A stretch of DNA of 5,867 nucleotides, from positions 1 through 5,867 of the forward strand of contig JAGOAF010000057.1 of assembly GCA_017984035.1 (NCBI GenBank). The letters run 5' to 3'. A program made the position numbers and the translations under genes. Below are positions 1 to 5,607 of the stretch, in pieces. This DNA comes from Flavobacterium sp. (GTDB taxonomy: Bacteria > Bacteroidota > Bacteroidia > Flavobacteriales > Flavobacteriaceae). Numbering within the stretch: position 1 is the stretch's first letter; each line of letters begins with the position of its first letter. The notes beneath the pieces are model-generated. The model saw only the letters and a list, made by a program, of their open reading frames with translations, had not been told where the DNA came from and did no database searches.

Positions 1-177
1 CATGAATTCAAATCGATTAGAGCCAAAGAGGAACATATTAGAGTGAAATTGAAAGGATTCAAAAAAGAGTATCAGTTAGAGAATAGTGATGATAATCATG
101 TCACCATTGTACATGAGTACGATGCGTTAAAAAGAGTAATGGTAGAAAAAGAAGTCAAACATTTCGATAAAAAATAA
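1..177 (+). CDS. C-terminal end of a probable SulP-family anion transporter (STAS domain), 5' truncated by the window
   Basis: An open frame runs from the first base to a TAA, giving the last 58 residues of a longer protein. The tail is charged and soluble, with no membrane segment. It begins HEFKSIRAKEEHIRVKLKGF, which resembles the end of a STAS domain: a helix containing an 'eFk..rA.e..I.V.LkGF' pattern followed by a beta strand. STAS domains form the cytoplasmic C-terminus of SulP transporters, which carry sulfate, bicarbonate or other anions. The beta-carbonic anhydrase 45 bp downstream on the same strand supports this, because SulP and carbonic anhydrase genes are often paired in bacteria. 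The transmembrane part lies outside the window, so transporter identity and substrate are inferences. Another STAS-containing protein is possible. Confidence 0.55.
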   Translation, partial: HEFKSIRAKEEHIRVKLKGFKKEYQLENSDDNHVTIVHEYDALKRVMVEKEVKHFDKK

Positions 178-222
178 CTTCGACAACTGGAATAAGTTTA
201 ATACCTTTAAAATAAAATTGAA

Positions 223-858
223 ATGAAAGAATTCTATAAAAAAATATTAGATAATAATAAAAAGTGGGTAGAAGAATCATTAGAATTGGATCCCAATTAT
301 TTTGAAGATTTAGCCAAAGGACAAACCCCACCTTTATTGTGGATAGGCTGTTCAGACAGTAGAGTTCCCGCTAATGAGATTATTGGCGCAAAGCCGGGAG
401 AGGTTTTTGTGCATAGAAATATTGCTAATATGGTCATTCACTCCGATATGAATATGTTGAGTGTTTTGGATTATGCTGTTAATGTGCTTAAAGTCAAACA
501 CGTTTTGGTTTGTGGACATTACGGTTGCGGTGGAGTTAAAGCGGCTATGGGAAATGATTCTATAGGTATTATTGACAACTGGATTCGTCATATCAAAGAT
601 GTGTATCGTTTGCATAATCATTATTTGGATTCTATTCTAGATGAAACGGAACGTTTTAACAAATTTGTTGAATTGAATGTGAAAGAACAAGTATTTGATT
701 TAGCAAAAACATCTATCGTACAGTCGGCCTGGAAAAAAGGACAAGATTTAACTTTACACGGCTGGGTGTATGGATTGAACTCAGGATTTGTTACTGATCT
801 TGAGGTAAATATTAGTTCCGATAAAGATTTAGATGATGTGTATCAGTTAAAATTTTAA
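223..858 (+). CDS. can: beta-class carbonic anhydrase (type II, Can-like)
   Basis: This 211-residue protein should catalyse reversible hydration of CO2 to bicarbonate in the cytoplasm. The zinc ligands of the family are visible: C43 and D45 with R47 in CSDSR, and H99 and C102 in GHYGCGG. The non-catalytic bicarbonate-site residues known from Haemophilus influenzae carbonic anhydrase (W39, R64, Y181) have counterparts here: W40, R65 and Y183. That places it in the allosteric type II group. The C-terminal LHGWVYGL signature is intact and the length is normal for the family. The ATG has no Shine-Dalgarno sequence, as usual in Bacteroidota. It lies 45 bp after the probable SulP gene and 6 bp before the next gene, so one transcript is likely. 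A TACCTTTA at 202-209 with TTCG 19 bp upstream resembles a weak Bacteroidota promoter and might give extra expression. Confidence 0.96.
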   Translation: MKEFYKKILDNNKKWVEESLELDPNYFEDLAKGQTPPLLWIGCSDSRVPANEIIGAKPGEVFVHRNIANMVIHSDMNMLSVLDYAVNVLKVKHVLVCGHYGCGGVKAAMGNDSIGIIDNWIRHIKDVYRLHNHYLDSILDETERFNKFVELNVKEQVFDLAKTSIVQSAWKKGQDLTLHGWVYGLNSGFVTDLEVNISSDKDLDDVYQLKF

Positions 859-864
859 TTCAAA

Positions 865-1329
865 ATGAGAAAGGTATTTGTAATTCTGGCTGTGTTAATG
901 GCTGTTTCAATTACAGCCCAAACACATGAAATAGTGAAGCATAATGGAGAAAAAGTGTTAATTAACTATATCAAAACTGATAGTAATTTAATTTACTTTT
1001 CGAATCCAAATTCTTCAGAAGAAGCTAAGATTAGTACTTATGCGGTACAATCACTAAAAGAGCAATCTTCAGAGTTTATTCAAGTTATATCTTCCAAAGT
1101 TGACATCAATAAAGGATTCGTTTTTTTGAAAAATAATGAGATTGCTGGTCTTAAGAAAGTAGCTACTATTTCTGTTTTCCTTGGAAGGCCAAAAGGAATG
1201 TCGTTTAATGATTTGAGCGTTTTGAAAAAAAGAAGATTACAAGAAAAAGCAACTCAAAAACAGGCGTTATTTGTGGTAATCATTTCAGAAACATTTGATA
1301 CAGTTCAAGCGGAGTTGTATTCCTACTAA
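865..1329 (+). CDS. small exported protein of unknown function
   Basis: The protein has 154 residues. Residues 1-18 form a clear Sec signal peptide: basic MRK, a hydrophobic core, and an S-x-T-A-Q end with likely cleavage after A18. There is no lipobox cysteine, so the mature protein is probably periplasmic or exported. Residues 21-70 carry a pattern common in secreted Bacteroidota proteins, 'I.khNGEKv.i..ik.dsnlIyfs...', which suggests a small beta-rich module. Residues 90-150 look like a second part, with a basic 'LKKRRLQEKA' helix followed by a hydrophobic strand FVVIISET. This recalls small envelope proteins with an 'L...A...GA..V.i' pattern. I do not recognise the family and assign no function. 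It starts 6 bp after the carbonic anhydrase stop and is the last gene before a terminator, so it is very likely cotranscribed with the carbonic anhydrase. Confidence 0.85.
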   Translation: MRKVFVILAVLMAVSITAQTHEIVKHNGEKVLINYIKTDSNLIYFSNPNSSEEAKISTYAVQSLKEQSSEFIQVISSKVDINKGFVFLKNNEIAGLKKVATISVFLGRPKGMSFNDLSVLKKRRLQEKATQKQALFVVIISETFDTVQAELYSY

Positions 1330-1343
1330 GTTTAATTTCAAAT

Positions 1344-1372
1344 AAAAAAGCACCTTCAGAGGTGCTTTTTTT
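1344..1372. terminator. bidirectional intrinsic terminator
   Basis: A GC-containing stem pairs GCACCT (1350-1355) with AGGTGC (1360-1365) around a TCAG loop. It is flanked by six A on the left and seven T on the right, so the hairpin with a U-tract works in both directions. It sits between convergent genes, 14 bp after the exported-protein stop and about 20 bp beyond the aspartate kinase stop, and should end both transcripts. Confidence 0.93.
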
Positions 1373-1391
1373 ATGAGAAGGAGTTATGATG

Positions 1392-2645
1392 TTATTCTTT
1401 AGTCACAATTTGCATCGTTTCTCTACTGATTTGTTTTAACAAAACAGTTTTGTCATTTTCAACTGTTTTTGCTGCTGCATCATCAAAATGGCGAATGGTA
1501 TAAAGCGTAACATTTTCTTCAAAATCGACTTTGAATTTTTTTGAAAGCACGGCATTTAATGCGTTGAATTCACCAAATTTATCCTCTACACAAACTGAAA
1601 AACTAATTGCTGAATTTTGAATTAAGTTCACTTTGATTTTATGGTCGTGAAATAATCCAAAAATTTCACTAATATTTTCCTCCATTATAAAAGAGAAATC
1701 TATAGAGGAAAGGGAAATTAATAATTGGTTTCGTTTAACAATGAAGCAAGGCAAATGAGGTTCTAAATCTACTCCTTTTGAAACACTTGTTCCTTTTAAT
1801 AATGGATTGATAAACGATTTTACATACAATGGAATTTCTTTCTTTTGTAGTGGCTGTAGTGTTTTTGGGTGAATTACAGAAGCGCCATAAAACGCCAATT
1901 CGATCGCCTCTCTATATGAAATCTGATTTAACAAACTCGCATTTTCAAAGTAGCGTGGGTCTGCATTCATCACTCCAGGTACATCTTTCCATATAGTTAC
2001 ACTTTCCGCATTTAAGCAATAGGCAAAAATAGCAGCAGTATAATCTGAACCTTCACGACCCAAAGTGGTTGTGAAATTATTATCGTCTGATCCCAAAAAT
2101 CCTTGTGTAATATTTAATATTTTAGGAGCAATGTTTTTAGCAATGTTTTTTTGAGTTAGTTCCCAATCTACTTCAGCGTCTCTATAATTAGCATCTGTTT
2201 TTATGAAGTTTCTAACGTCAATCCATTGGGTTTTAATTCCCATAAAATTCATAAAATGACTAAGAATTGTGGTCGAAATCAATTCTCCAAAACTCACAAT
2301 TTGATCGTATACAAAATTGTAATTTGGGGATTTATTGTGCGCTAAAAAGTGTTCTAAGTCAGCAAATTGCTCATTGACTGCAGTGAAAACAGGATCTTTG
2401 TCATTTTCAAACAAATCCAACAAGATTTGATTATGGTATTTTTTAATTTCTTGAACGGATGCACTCAATTCAGCCGATTTTTCAAAGTAATTTTTGATAA
2501 CCAATTCCAATGCATTGGTTGTTTTTCCCATAGCAGAAACTACTAATAGTACGTCTTCATAACCTGCTTTTTGTAATACGTCATATACGTTTTTGATTCC
2601 ATCAGCGTCTTTTACAGAAGCGCCTCCAAATTTGAATATTCTCAT
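1392..2645 (-). CDS. lysC: aspartate kinase, monofunctional
   Basis: This 417-residue enzyme should phosphorylate L-aspartate with ATP, the first step of the lysine, threonine, methionine and diaminopimelate pathway. Amino-acid kinase motifs appear in order: KFGGASV (5-11, catalytic K5), SFGELIST (118-125), GREGSDYTA (196-204) with R197 and D201, WKDVPGVMNADPR (219-231) and SVIHPKTL (256-263). An ACT-type regulatory region follows from about 305 to the end, a little shorter than in the 449-residue E. coli LysC. No homoserine dehydrogenase domain is fused. Aligned by eye to E. coli LysC, several lysine-pocket positions differ (E323, N340, N344, A346), so feedback by lysine may be altered. The ATG at 2643-2645 gives the expected N-terminus. 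The acetyltransferase gene ends 20 bp upstream, suggesting one operon. The symbol lysC is by family only; effector specificity is unknown. Confidence 0.96.
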   Translation of the reverse strand: MRIFKFGGASVKDADGIKNVYDVLQKAGYEDVLLVVSAMGKTTNALELVIKNYFEKSAELSASVQEIKKYHNQILLDLFENDKDPVFTAVNEQFADLEHFLAHNKSPNYNFVYDQIVSFGELISTTILSHFMNFMGIKTQWIDVRNFIKTDANYRDAEVDWELTQKNIAKNIAPKILNITQGFLGSDDNNFTTTLGREGSDYTAAIFAYCLNAESVTIWKDVPGVMNADPRYFENASLLNQISYREAIELAFYGASVIHPKTLQPLQKKEIPLYVKSFINPLLKGTSVSKGVDLEPHLPCFIVKRNQLLISLSSIDFSFIMEENISEIFGLFHDHKIKVNLIQNSAISFSVCVEDKFGEFNALNAVLSKKFKVDFEENVTLYTIRHFDDAAAKTVENDKTVLLKQISRETMQIVTKE

Positions 2646-2665
2646 AGTATAGTTCTGAAATAATT

Positions 2666-3145
2666 TTATTTTAATTTGTTTGTAATGAAATAATTAATTC
2701 CTTCTTCATCCATTTGCGCTATTTTCCATTCGTCAAATACTTTCGCTCCTGAATTTTCATAAAACTCAATAGCCGTGGTGTTCCAGTCCAAAACTGCCCA
2801 TTCAATGCGTCTTACATTGTCTTTTTTTCCTTGTTTTATTATTTCTGAATATAAGGCATAACCAATTCCCGTTCCTCTCATGCTTTGTTTTACTACCAAA
2901 TCTTCCAGATGAATCGTTTTTCCTTTCCAAGTGGAATAACGGTAATAGTACAATGCAATCCCTACAATGGCTTTATCTACTTCGGCTACAAATACATGAA
3001 ATAAAGGATGAGTTCCAAACCCATCTCGAATTAAATCGTCTTCCGTTATCACAACCGCATCAGGTTCTTTCTCAAAATCAGCTAATTCCTGGATTAGAGC
3101 CAAAACACCTTTCATGTCTTCGGGTTTACCTTTTCGTATCATCAT
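2666..3145 (-). CDS. GNAT-family N-acetyltransferase, SSAT-like (diamine/polyamine/thialysine type)
   Basis: This 159-residue single GNAT domain should transfer acetyl from acetyl-CoA to an amine. It resembles the spermidine/spermine N1-acetyltransferase and thialysine acetyltransferase family over its whole length. Visible matches are 'LI.ELA.FE' (18-25), 'DGFGTHPLFH' (41-50), LEDLVV (80-85), the acetyl-CoA loop MRGTGIG (89-95), and IEFYENSGA (126-134), where Y129 matches the proposed catalytic tyrosine of human SSAT1. A tryptophan, W140, follows as in the SSAT C-terminus. It is the first gene of a minus-strand pair with aspartate kinase (20-bp gap). Two adjacent ATG codons, at 3143-3145 and 3140-3142, make the start uncertain by one residue. 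The family call is firm; the natural substrate (polyamine, lysine analogue or other amine) is not determined by sequence. Confidence 0.92.
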   Translation of the reverse strand: MMIRKGKPEDMKGVLALIQELADFEKEPDAVVITEDDLIRDGFGTHPLFHVFVAEVDKAIVGIALYYYRYSTWKGKTIHLEDLVVKQSMRGTGIGYALYSEIIKQGKKDNVRRIEWAVLDWNTTAIEFYENSGAKVFDEWKIAQMDEEGINYFITNKLK

Positions 3146-3207
3146 AAATTAGTATTTTATCAGCTTACTTTTTTATAATAATAAGCCAAATTCGATAATT
3201 TGTTTAA

Positions 3208-3240
3208 CAAATATACAATGATAGGAAGCTTCTTAACAAT
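3208..3240 (-). promoter_or_regulatory. Bacteroidota-type promoter for the acetyltransferase-aspartate kinase operon
   Basis: Read on the minus strand, TATATTTG (3215-3208) is a perfect match to the -7 consensus TAnnTTTG. ATTG (3240-3237) provides the -33 TTG core, with a 21-bp spacer. The predicted start is near 3202, leaving a leader of about 57 nt before the ATG at 3145. Spacing and position fit established Flavobacterium and Bacteroides promoters. No lysine riboswitch fits in so short a leader. Confidence 0.65.
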
Positions 3241-3253
3241 ATTTATGTTGTTT

Positions 3254-3277
3254 TCACAAAAAAAACATTATTTGTGA
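3254..3277. repeat. perfect 7-bp inverted repeat upstream of a promoter (candidate operator)
   Basis: TCACAAA (3254-3260) and TTTGTGA (3271-3277) form a perfect inverted repeat around a 10-bp AT-rich spacer. The repeat lies 14 bp upstream of the -33 element of the minus-strand promoter and downstream of the terminator of the TerB-like gene. That position would suit an activator site. It could also be chance in AT-rich DNA. Confidence 0.35.
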
Positions 3278-3308
3278 GTTGGCTTTCAATTTGAAACTGT
3301 TGTGCATT

Positions 3309-3333
3309 AAAAAAAGCCCAATAAAGGGCTTTT
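3309..3333 (-). terminator. intrinsic terminator of the TerB-like gene
   Basis: AAAAGCCC (3312-3319) pairs with GGGCTTTT (3326-3333) around a six-base loop. Read on the minus strand, the stem is followed by a run of seven T (3315-3309). It begins about 20 bp after the TerB-like stop codon. On the plus strand the T-run is only four bases, so termination is mainly in the minus direction. Confidence 0.88.
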
Positions 3334-3353
3334 AAATTCACTGGGTAAATGTA

Positions 3354-3785
3354 TTATTTATACATGTTTTTCATTTCATAAATAAAAGTATCTAAGTCTA
3401 CTTTTTTATCTATTAAAGTAAGCGCTTTGTGAATGATGTAACCTACATTACTAGGTGTAAATCCTAACGCAATACCAAATTTTTCTAATAATTTTTCTTG
3501 CGTATCTCCTAAATGATGGTCAATGTGTACCATTCGGCCTAAATCGAATAAACGTTCTAATCTTTCATTATAAGAATACGGAGGGTTAATAGGATATAAA
3601 GATGGATTTTCTAAAATCTCTTCATATTCTGAGTTAGAGATTTGAAGGTTTGTTGCTAATTTGTCTAAGAAAGCTTTTTCTTCTGTTGAAGAATGTCCAT
3701 CGGCAAGAGCCACGCGAACTATGGCTGAAAAATGTCCTTTGTTTCTGGTTTTGAATTCGCTATCAAATAAATCTGAAAATGACAT
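3354..3785 (-). CDS. TerB-family (tellurite-resistance TerB-like) cytoplasmic protein
   Basis: The chosen ATG at 3783-3785 gives 143 residues starting MSFSDLFDSEF. An upstream in-frame ATG at 3828-3830 would add 15 residues (MKKYVPLYLLLNPHI) that do not look like this family, so the shorter form is preferred. The protein is helical and acidic with no signal peptide. It shows the TerB pattern 'AIVRVALADG....EEKAFLDKLA' (21-44), with D29, E35 and E36, and a second related helical half 'IDHHLGDTQEKLLEKFGIALGF' split across about 88-109. TerB folds are small all-helical proteins that can bind divalent metal and often act as stress-linked scaffolds. No other ter gene (TerC, TerD, TerZ) is present, so tellurite resistance is not implied. 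It has its own terminator and is divergent from the HupE/UreJ gene. A TACCTTTA on the minus strand (3817-3810) resembles a -7 box but lacks a -33 partner. Confidence 0.85.
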   Translation of the reverse strand: MSFSDLFDSEFKTRNKGHFSAIVRVALADGHSSTEEKAFLDKLATNLQISNSEYEEILENPSLYPINPPYSYNERLERLFDLGRMVHIDHHLGDTQEKLLEKFGIALGFTPSNVGYIIHKALTLIDKKVDLDTFIYEMKNMYK

Positions 3786-3953
3786 AATATGTGGGTTTAA
3801 TAATAAGTATAAAGGTACATATTTTTTCAAATACAGACTACGTTCAGCGCTTATTTGGAATGTTTTTTTATTGCAAAAGTTTTCTCAATCCATAGAATTC
3901 GCTTTTTCAAAATTAATTGTAAGTTTACCAATAATTAGAAACTAAAAATACTT

Positions 3954-4547
3954 ATGTCAGAGTTTTGGGTTTACTTTCAAATTGGCCTGCATCATGTTTT
4001 AGATATTCAGGCTTATGATCATGTCTTGTTTATGATGGCTTTGGTTTTGCCATTTACCTTTAAGGATTGGAAAAGATTACTTTTTTCTGTTACACTTTTT
4101 ACGATAGGTCACACGACTGCATTATTACTGTCAGTTTATGAAATTTTGGTTATTAAAGCTTCTATTGTTGAATTACTAATCCCTATAACTATTTTATCTA
4201 CAGCGGTTTTTAATCTATTTACTATAGGAAAAACGAATAGAAAAGAAAACCTGAATTTGATTTTTTTAATTACCCTTTTCTTTGGAATTATTCATGGTTT
4301 AGGATTTTCAAATTATTTTAAAACCTTATTGGGAGGCAGTTCCAATTCCAAATTAATACCTTTGCTGGAGTTTGCATTGGGAATTGAAGGGGCGCAAATC
4401 ACTGTGGTATTAGTGATGTTGATCGTGGCGTACAGTGTGCAAAGCCTATTTAAATTTTCAAGAAGAGATTGGATTTTAGTAGGATCGGCATTTATAATTG
4501 GTGTTGTGATGCCAATGATTATAGAAAATGAAATTTGGATTCAATAA
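3954..4547 (+). CDS. HupE/UreJ-family integral membrane protein
   Basis: This 197-residue protein has about six hydrophobic segments (roughly 21-35, 42-62, 70-90, 102-122, 138-162 and 173-190). Family hallmarks are clear: GLHHVLDIQAYDH (11-23) with H13, H14, D17, D22 and H23; TIGHTTALL (50-58) with H53; GIIHGLGFS (111-119) with H114; and ALGIEGAQ (141-148) with E145. HupE and UreJ relatives are associated with nickel or cobalt delivery for hydrogenase and urease, and the His/Asp residues near the membrane could bind metal. No hydrogenase, urease or nickel gene is in the window, so the substrate is open. No cleavable signal peptide is apparent. The dCMP deaminase ATG follows the stop by 2 bp, so the two are almost certainly cotranslated. 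Upstream, TTG at 3871-3873 with TAGAATTC 19 bp later is a poor promoter match. Confidence 0.92.
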   Translation: MSEFWVYFQIGLHHVLDIQAYDHVLFMMALVLPFTFKDWKRLLFSVTLFTIGHTTALLLSVYEILVIKASIVELLIPITILSTAVFNLFTIGKTNRKENLNLIFLITLFFGIIHGLGFSNYFKTLLGGSSNSKLIPLLEFALGIEGAQITVVLVMLIVAYSVQSLFKFSRRDWILVGSAFIIGVVMPMIIENEIWIQ

Positions 4548-4549
4548 AA

Positions 4550-4981
4550 ATGGAAGATAAAAAATTAAATAAATACGATAAGGCCTATTTGCGAATTGCT
4601 AAGGAGTGGAGCCAATTATCGTACTGTAAACGCAAACAAGTTGGCGCTATTATTGTTAAAGACCGCATGATTATTTCGGATGGATACAATGGAACGCCTT
4701 CGGGATTTGAAAATTGTTGCGAAGACGAAGAAGGATTGACACGCTGGGATGTTTTACATGCCGAGGCCAATGCAATTCTAAAAGTAGCACGTTCTACACA
4801 ATCTTGTGAAGGGGCTACTTTATATATCACCCTTTCTCCTTGTAAAGAGTGTAGCAAATTAATTCATCAATCAGGAATTAAACGAGTGGTGTATCACAAT
4901 GGTTACCGCGACGATTCTGGCATTCAATTTTTGAAAAAAGCAGGAATTGAGGTAGAGCACATTGCTGCGCTAGAAGAATAA
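4550..4981 (+). CDS. deoxycytidylate (dCMP) deaminase, ComEB-type
   Basis: This 143-residue zinc enzyme should deaminate dCMP to dUMP, feeding thymidylate synthesis in the cytoplasm. Motifs are complete: a nucleotide-binding GYNGTPSGF (45-53), zinc ligand H70 with catalytic E72 in HAEANAI, and zinc ligands C98 and C101 in PCKEC. The length is normal for bacterial members. I chose the ATG at 4550 because its product starts MEDKKLNKYDKAYLRIAKEW as in relatives; an in-frame TTG at 4535 would add five residues and overlap the HupE/UreJ gene. The gene starts 2 bp after the HupE/UreJ stop. Its stop is only 8 bp from that of the opposing oxidoreductase gene, with no terminator between. Riboflavin-type or cytidine deaminases share the zinc motif, but the GYNG-TPSGF region points to dCMP. 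Confidence 0.95.
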   Translation: MEDKKLNKYDKAYLRIAKEWSQLSYCKRKQVGAIIVKDRMIISDGYNGTPSGFENCCEDEEGLTRWDVLHAEANAILKVARSTQSCEGATLYITLSPCKECSKLIHQSGIKRVVYHNGYRDDSGIQFLKKAGIEVEHIAALEE

Positions 4982-4989
4982 TAAATAAG

Positions 4990-5607
4990 TTATTTTTTAG
5001 TACTGTCATGCACTTGTACTGGAACACCTTCATTCCAAAGGGTAAGTAGGTCGGTCGCAACCGCTGCTCCGCTTCCGGCGGCAATGGTAAGCTGACTTCT
5101 GCAACCAGCCAATGTTCCAATGACATAAACACCTTCAATTACTTTATGATCTGTATTCCGTAATTGAATGCGTTGTTTTTCGGCTAAAGCTTTTTGATGG
5201 GGCTCAACAAACTGGGTAAGGCCTTCAATATTGAATGTATTGGCAGAACCAATTCCAACAATAATAGTTTGAGTTGAATAGGAGTTTTTATTTGAGATCA
5301 CGGTAAAATGGGGATATTTTCCTTCGATTTTCAACACTTTTTCATCAGAAATCTGGCTGACATGCGGGTACATCGAACTAAGGTGAGTTTTGCTTTCATG
5401 CAATAATTCAGCACCTAATTTGCCAGGAGCAATGCCATAAGCATTATTGAAAACAGCTTCTTGTAAAGCGGATGATTTTTGGTGGGTAAAAATGCCGATT
5501 TTTTTCTCAGAGGCAAAGGCTTTGTTTTTGGCTGAACCTAAAACAAGCGCGCAAGATATTCCTGAAACGCCACCTCCAATGATTAAAACGTCAAATTGAT
5601 TATTCAT
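4990..5607 (-). CDS. short FAD/NAD(P)-binding oxidoreductase-like protein, thioredoxin-reductase fold, atypical
   Basis: This 205-residue protein begins with a Rossmann strand and glycine motif, DVLIIGGGVSG (6-16). It has a mid-protein 'TIIVGIGSAN' strand (114-123) and ends with EGVYVIGTLAGCRSQ (158-172) and GSGAAVATDLL (178-188), as in the FAD domain of thioredoxin-reductase-like enzymes. At 205 residues it is far shorter than thioredoxin reductases of about 310, because the separate NAD(P)H domain is missing. No redox CxxC is present. The acidic residue expected at the end of the second strand is replaced (KIGIFTHQ, 37-43), and the usual GD of the C-terminal FAD motif is GT. FAD binding is therefore uncertain. 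The start overlaps the stop of the upstream membrane-protein gene by 8 bp, implying translational coupling. The reaction is unknown, and an FAD-independent role is possible. Confidence 0.8.
   Translation of the reverse strand: MNNQFDVLIIGGGVSGISCALVLGSAKNKAFASEKKIGIFTHQKSSALQEAVFNNAYGIAPGKLGAELLHESKTHLSSMYPHVSQISDEKVLKIEGKYPHFTVISNKNSYSTQTIIVGIGSANTFNIEGLTQFVEPHQKALAEKQRIQLRNTDHKVIEGVYVIGTLAGCRSQLTIAAGSGAAVATDLLTLWNEGVPVQVHDSTKK

Noticed and set aside
179..209. TTCG-N19-TACCTTTA before the carbonic anhydrase as a separate promoter
   Set aside because: The spacing fits, but both boxes deviate from consensus and the gene is probably cotranscribed with the upstream one, so it is not listed as a feature.
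352..621. Minus-strand reading frame of 89 codons inside the carbonic anhydrase gene
   Set aside because: It lies wholly opposite a gene with complete family motifs, and its product has no recognisable domain or signal.
3146..3207. Possible lysine riboswitch or T-box before the acetyltransferase-aspartate kinase operon
   Set aside because: The predicted leader is about 57 nt, far too short for a lysine riboswitch, and shows none of its conserved stems.
3354..3785. Tellurite-resistance locus
   Set aside because: Only a stand-alone TerB-like domain is present; the other ter genes are absent from the window.
3786..3830. Fifteen-residue N-terminal extension of the TerB-like protein, from an upstream ATG
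   Set aside because: The extra residues do not fit the family, while the internal ATG yields the typical MSFSDLF start.
3661..3945. Plus-strand frame of 94 codons opposite the 5' part of the TerB-like gene
   Set aside because: It is mostly the antisense of a conserved coding region, with a composition-driven open frame and no family resemblance.
4983..4995. AAATAA / TTATTT palindrome between the convergent stop codons
   Set aside because: It is purely A/T with a one-base loop, so it cannot form a stable terminator hairpin.
4585..5138. Minus-strand frames opposite the dCMP deaminase and across the convergent junction
   Set aside because: They overlap confidently assigned coding sequence in other frames and encode nothing recognisable.
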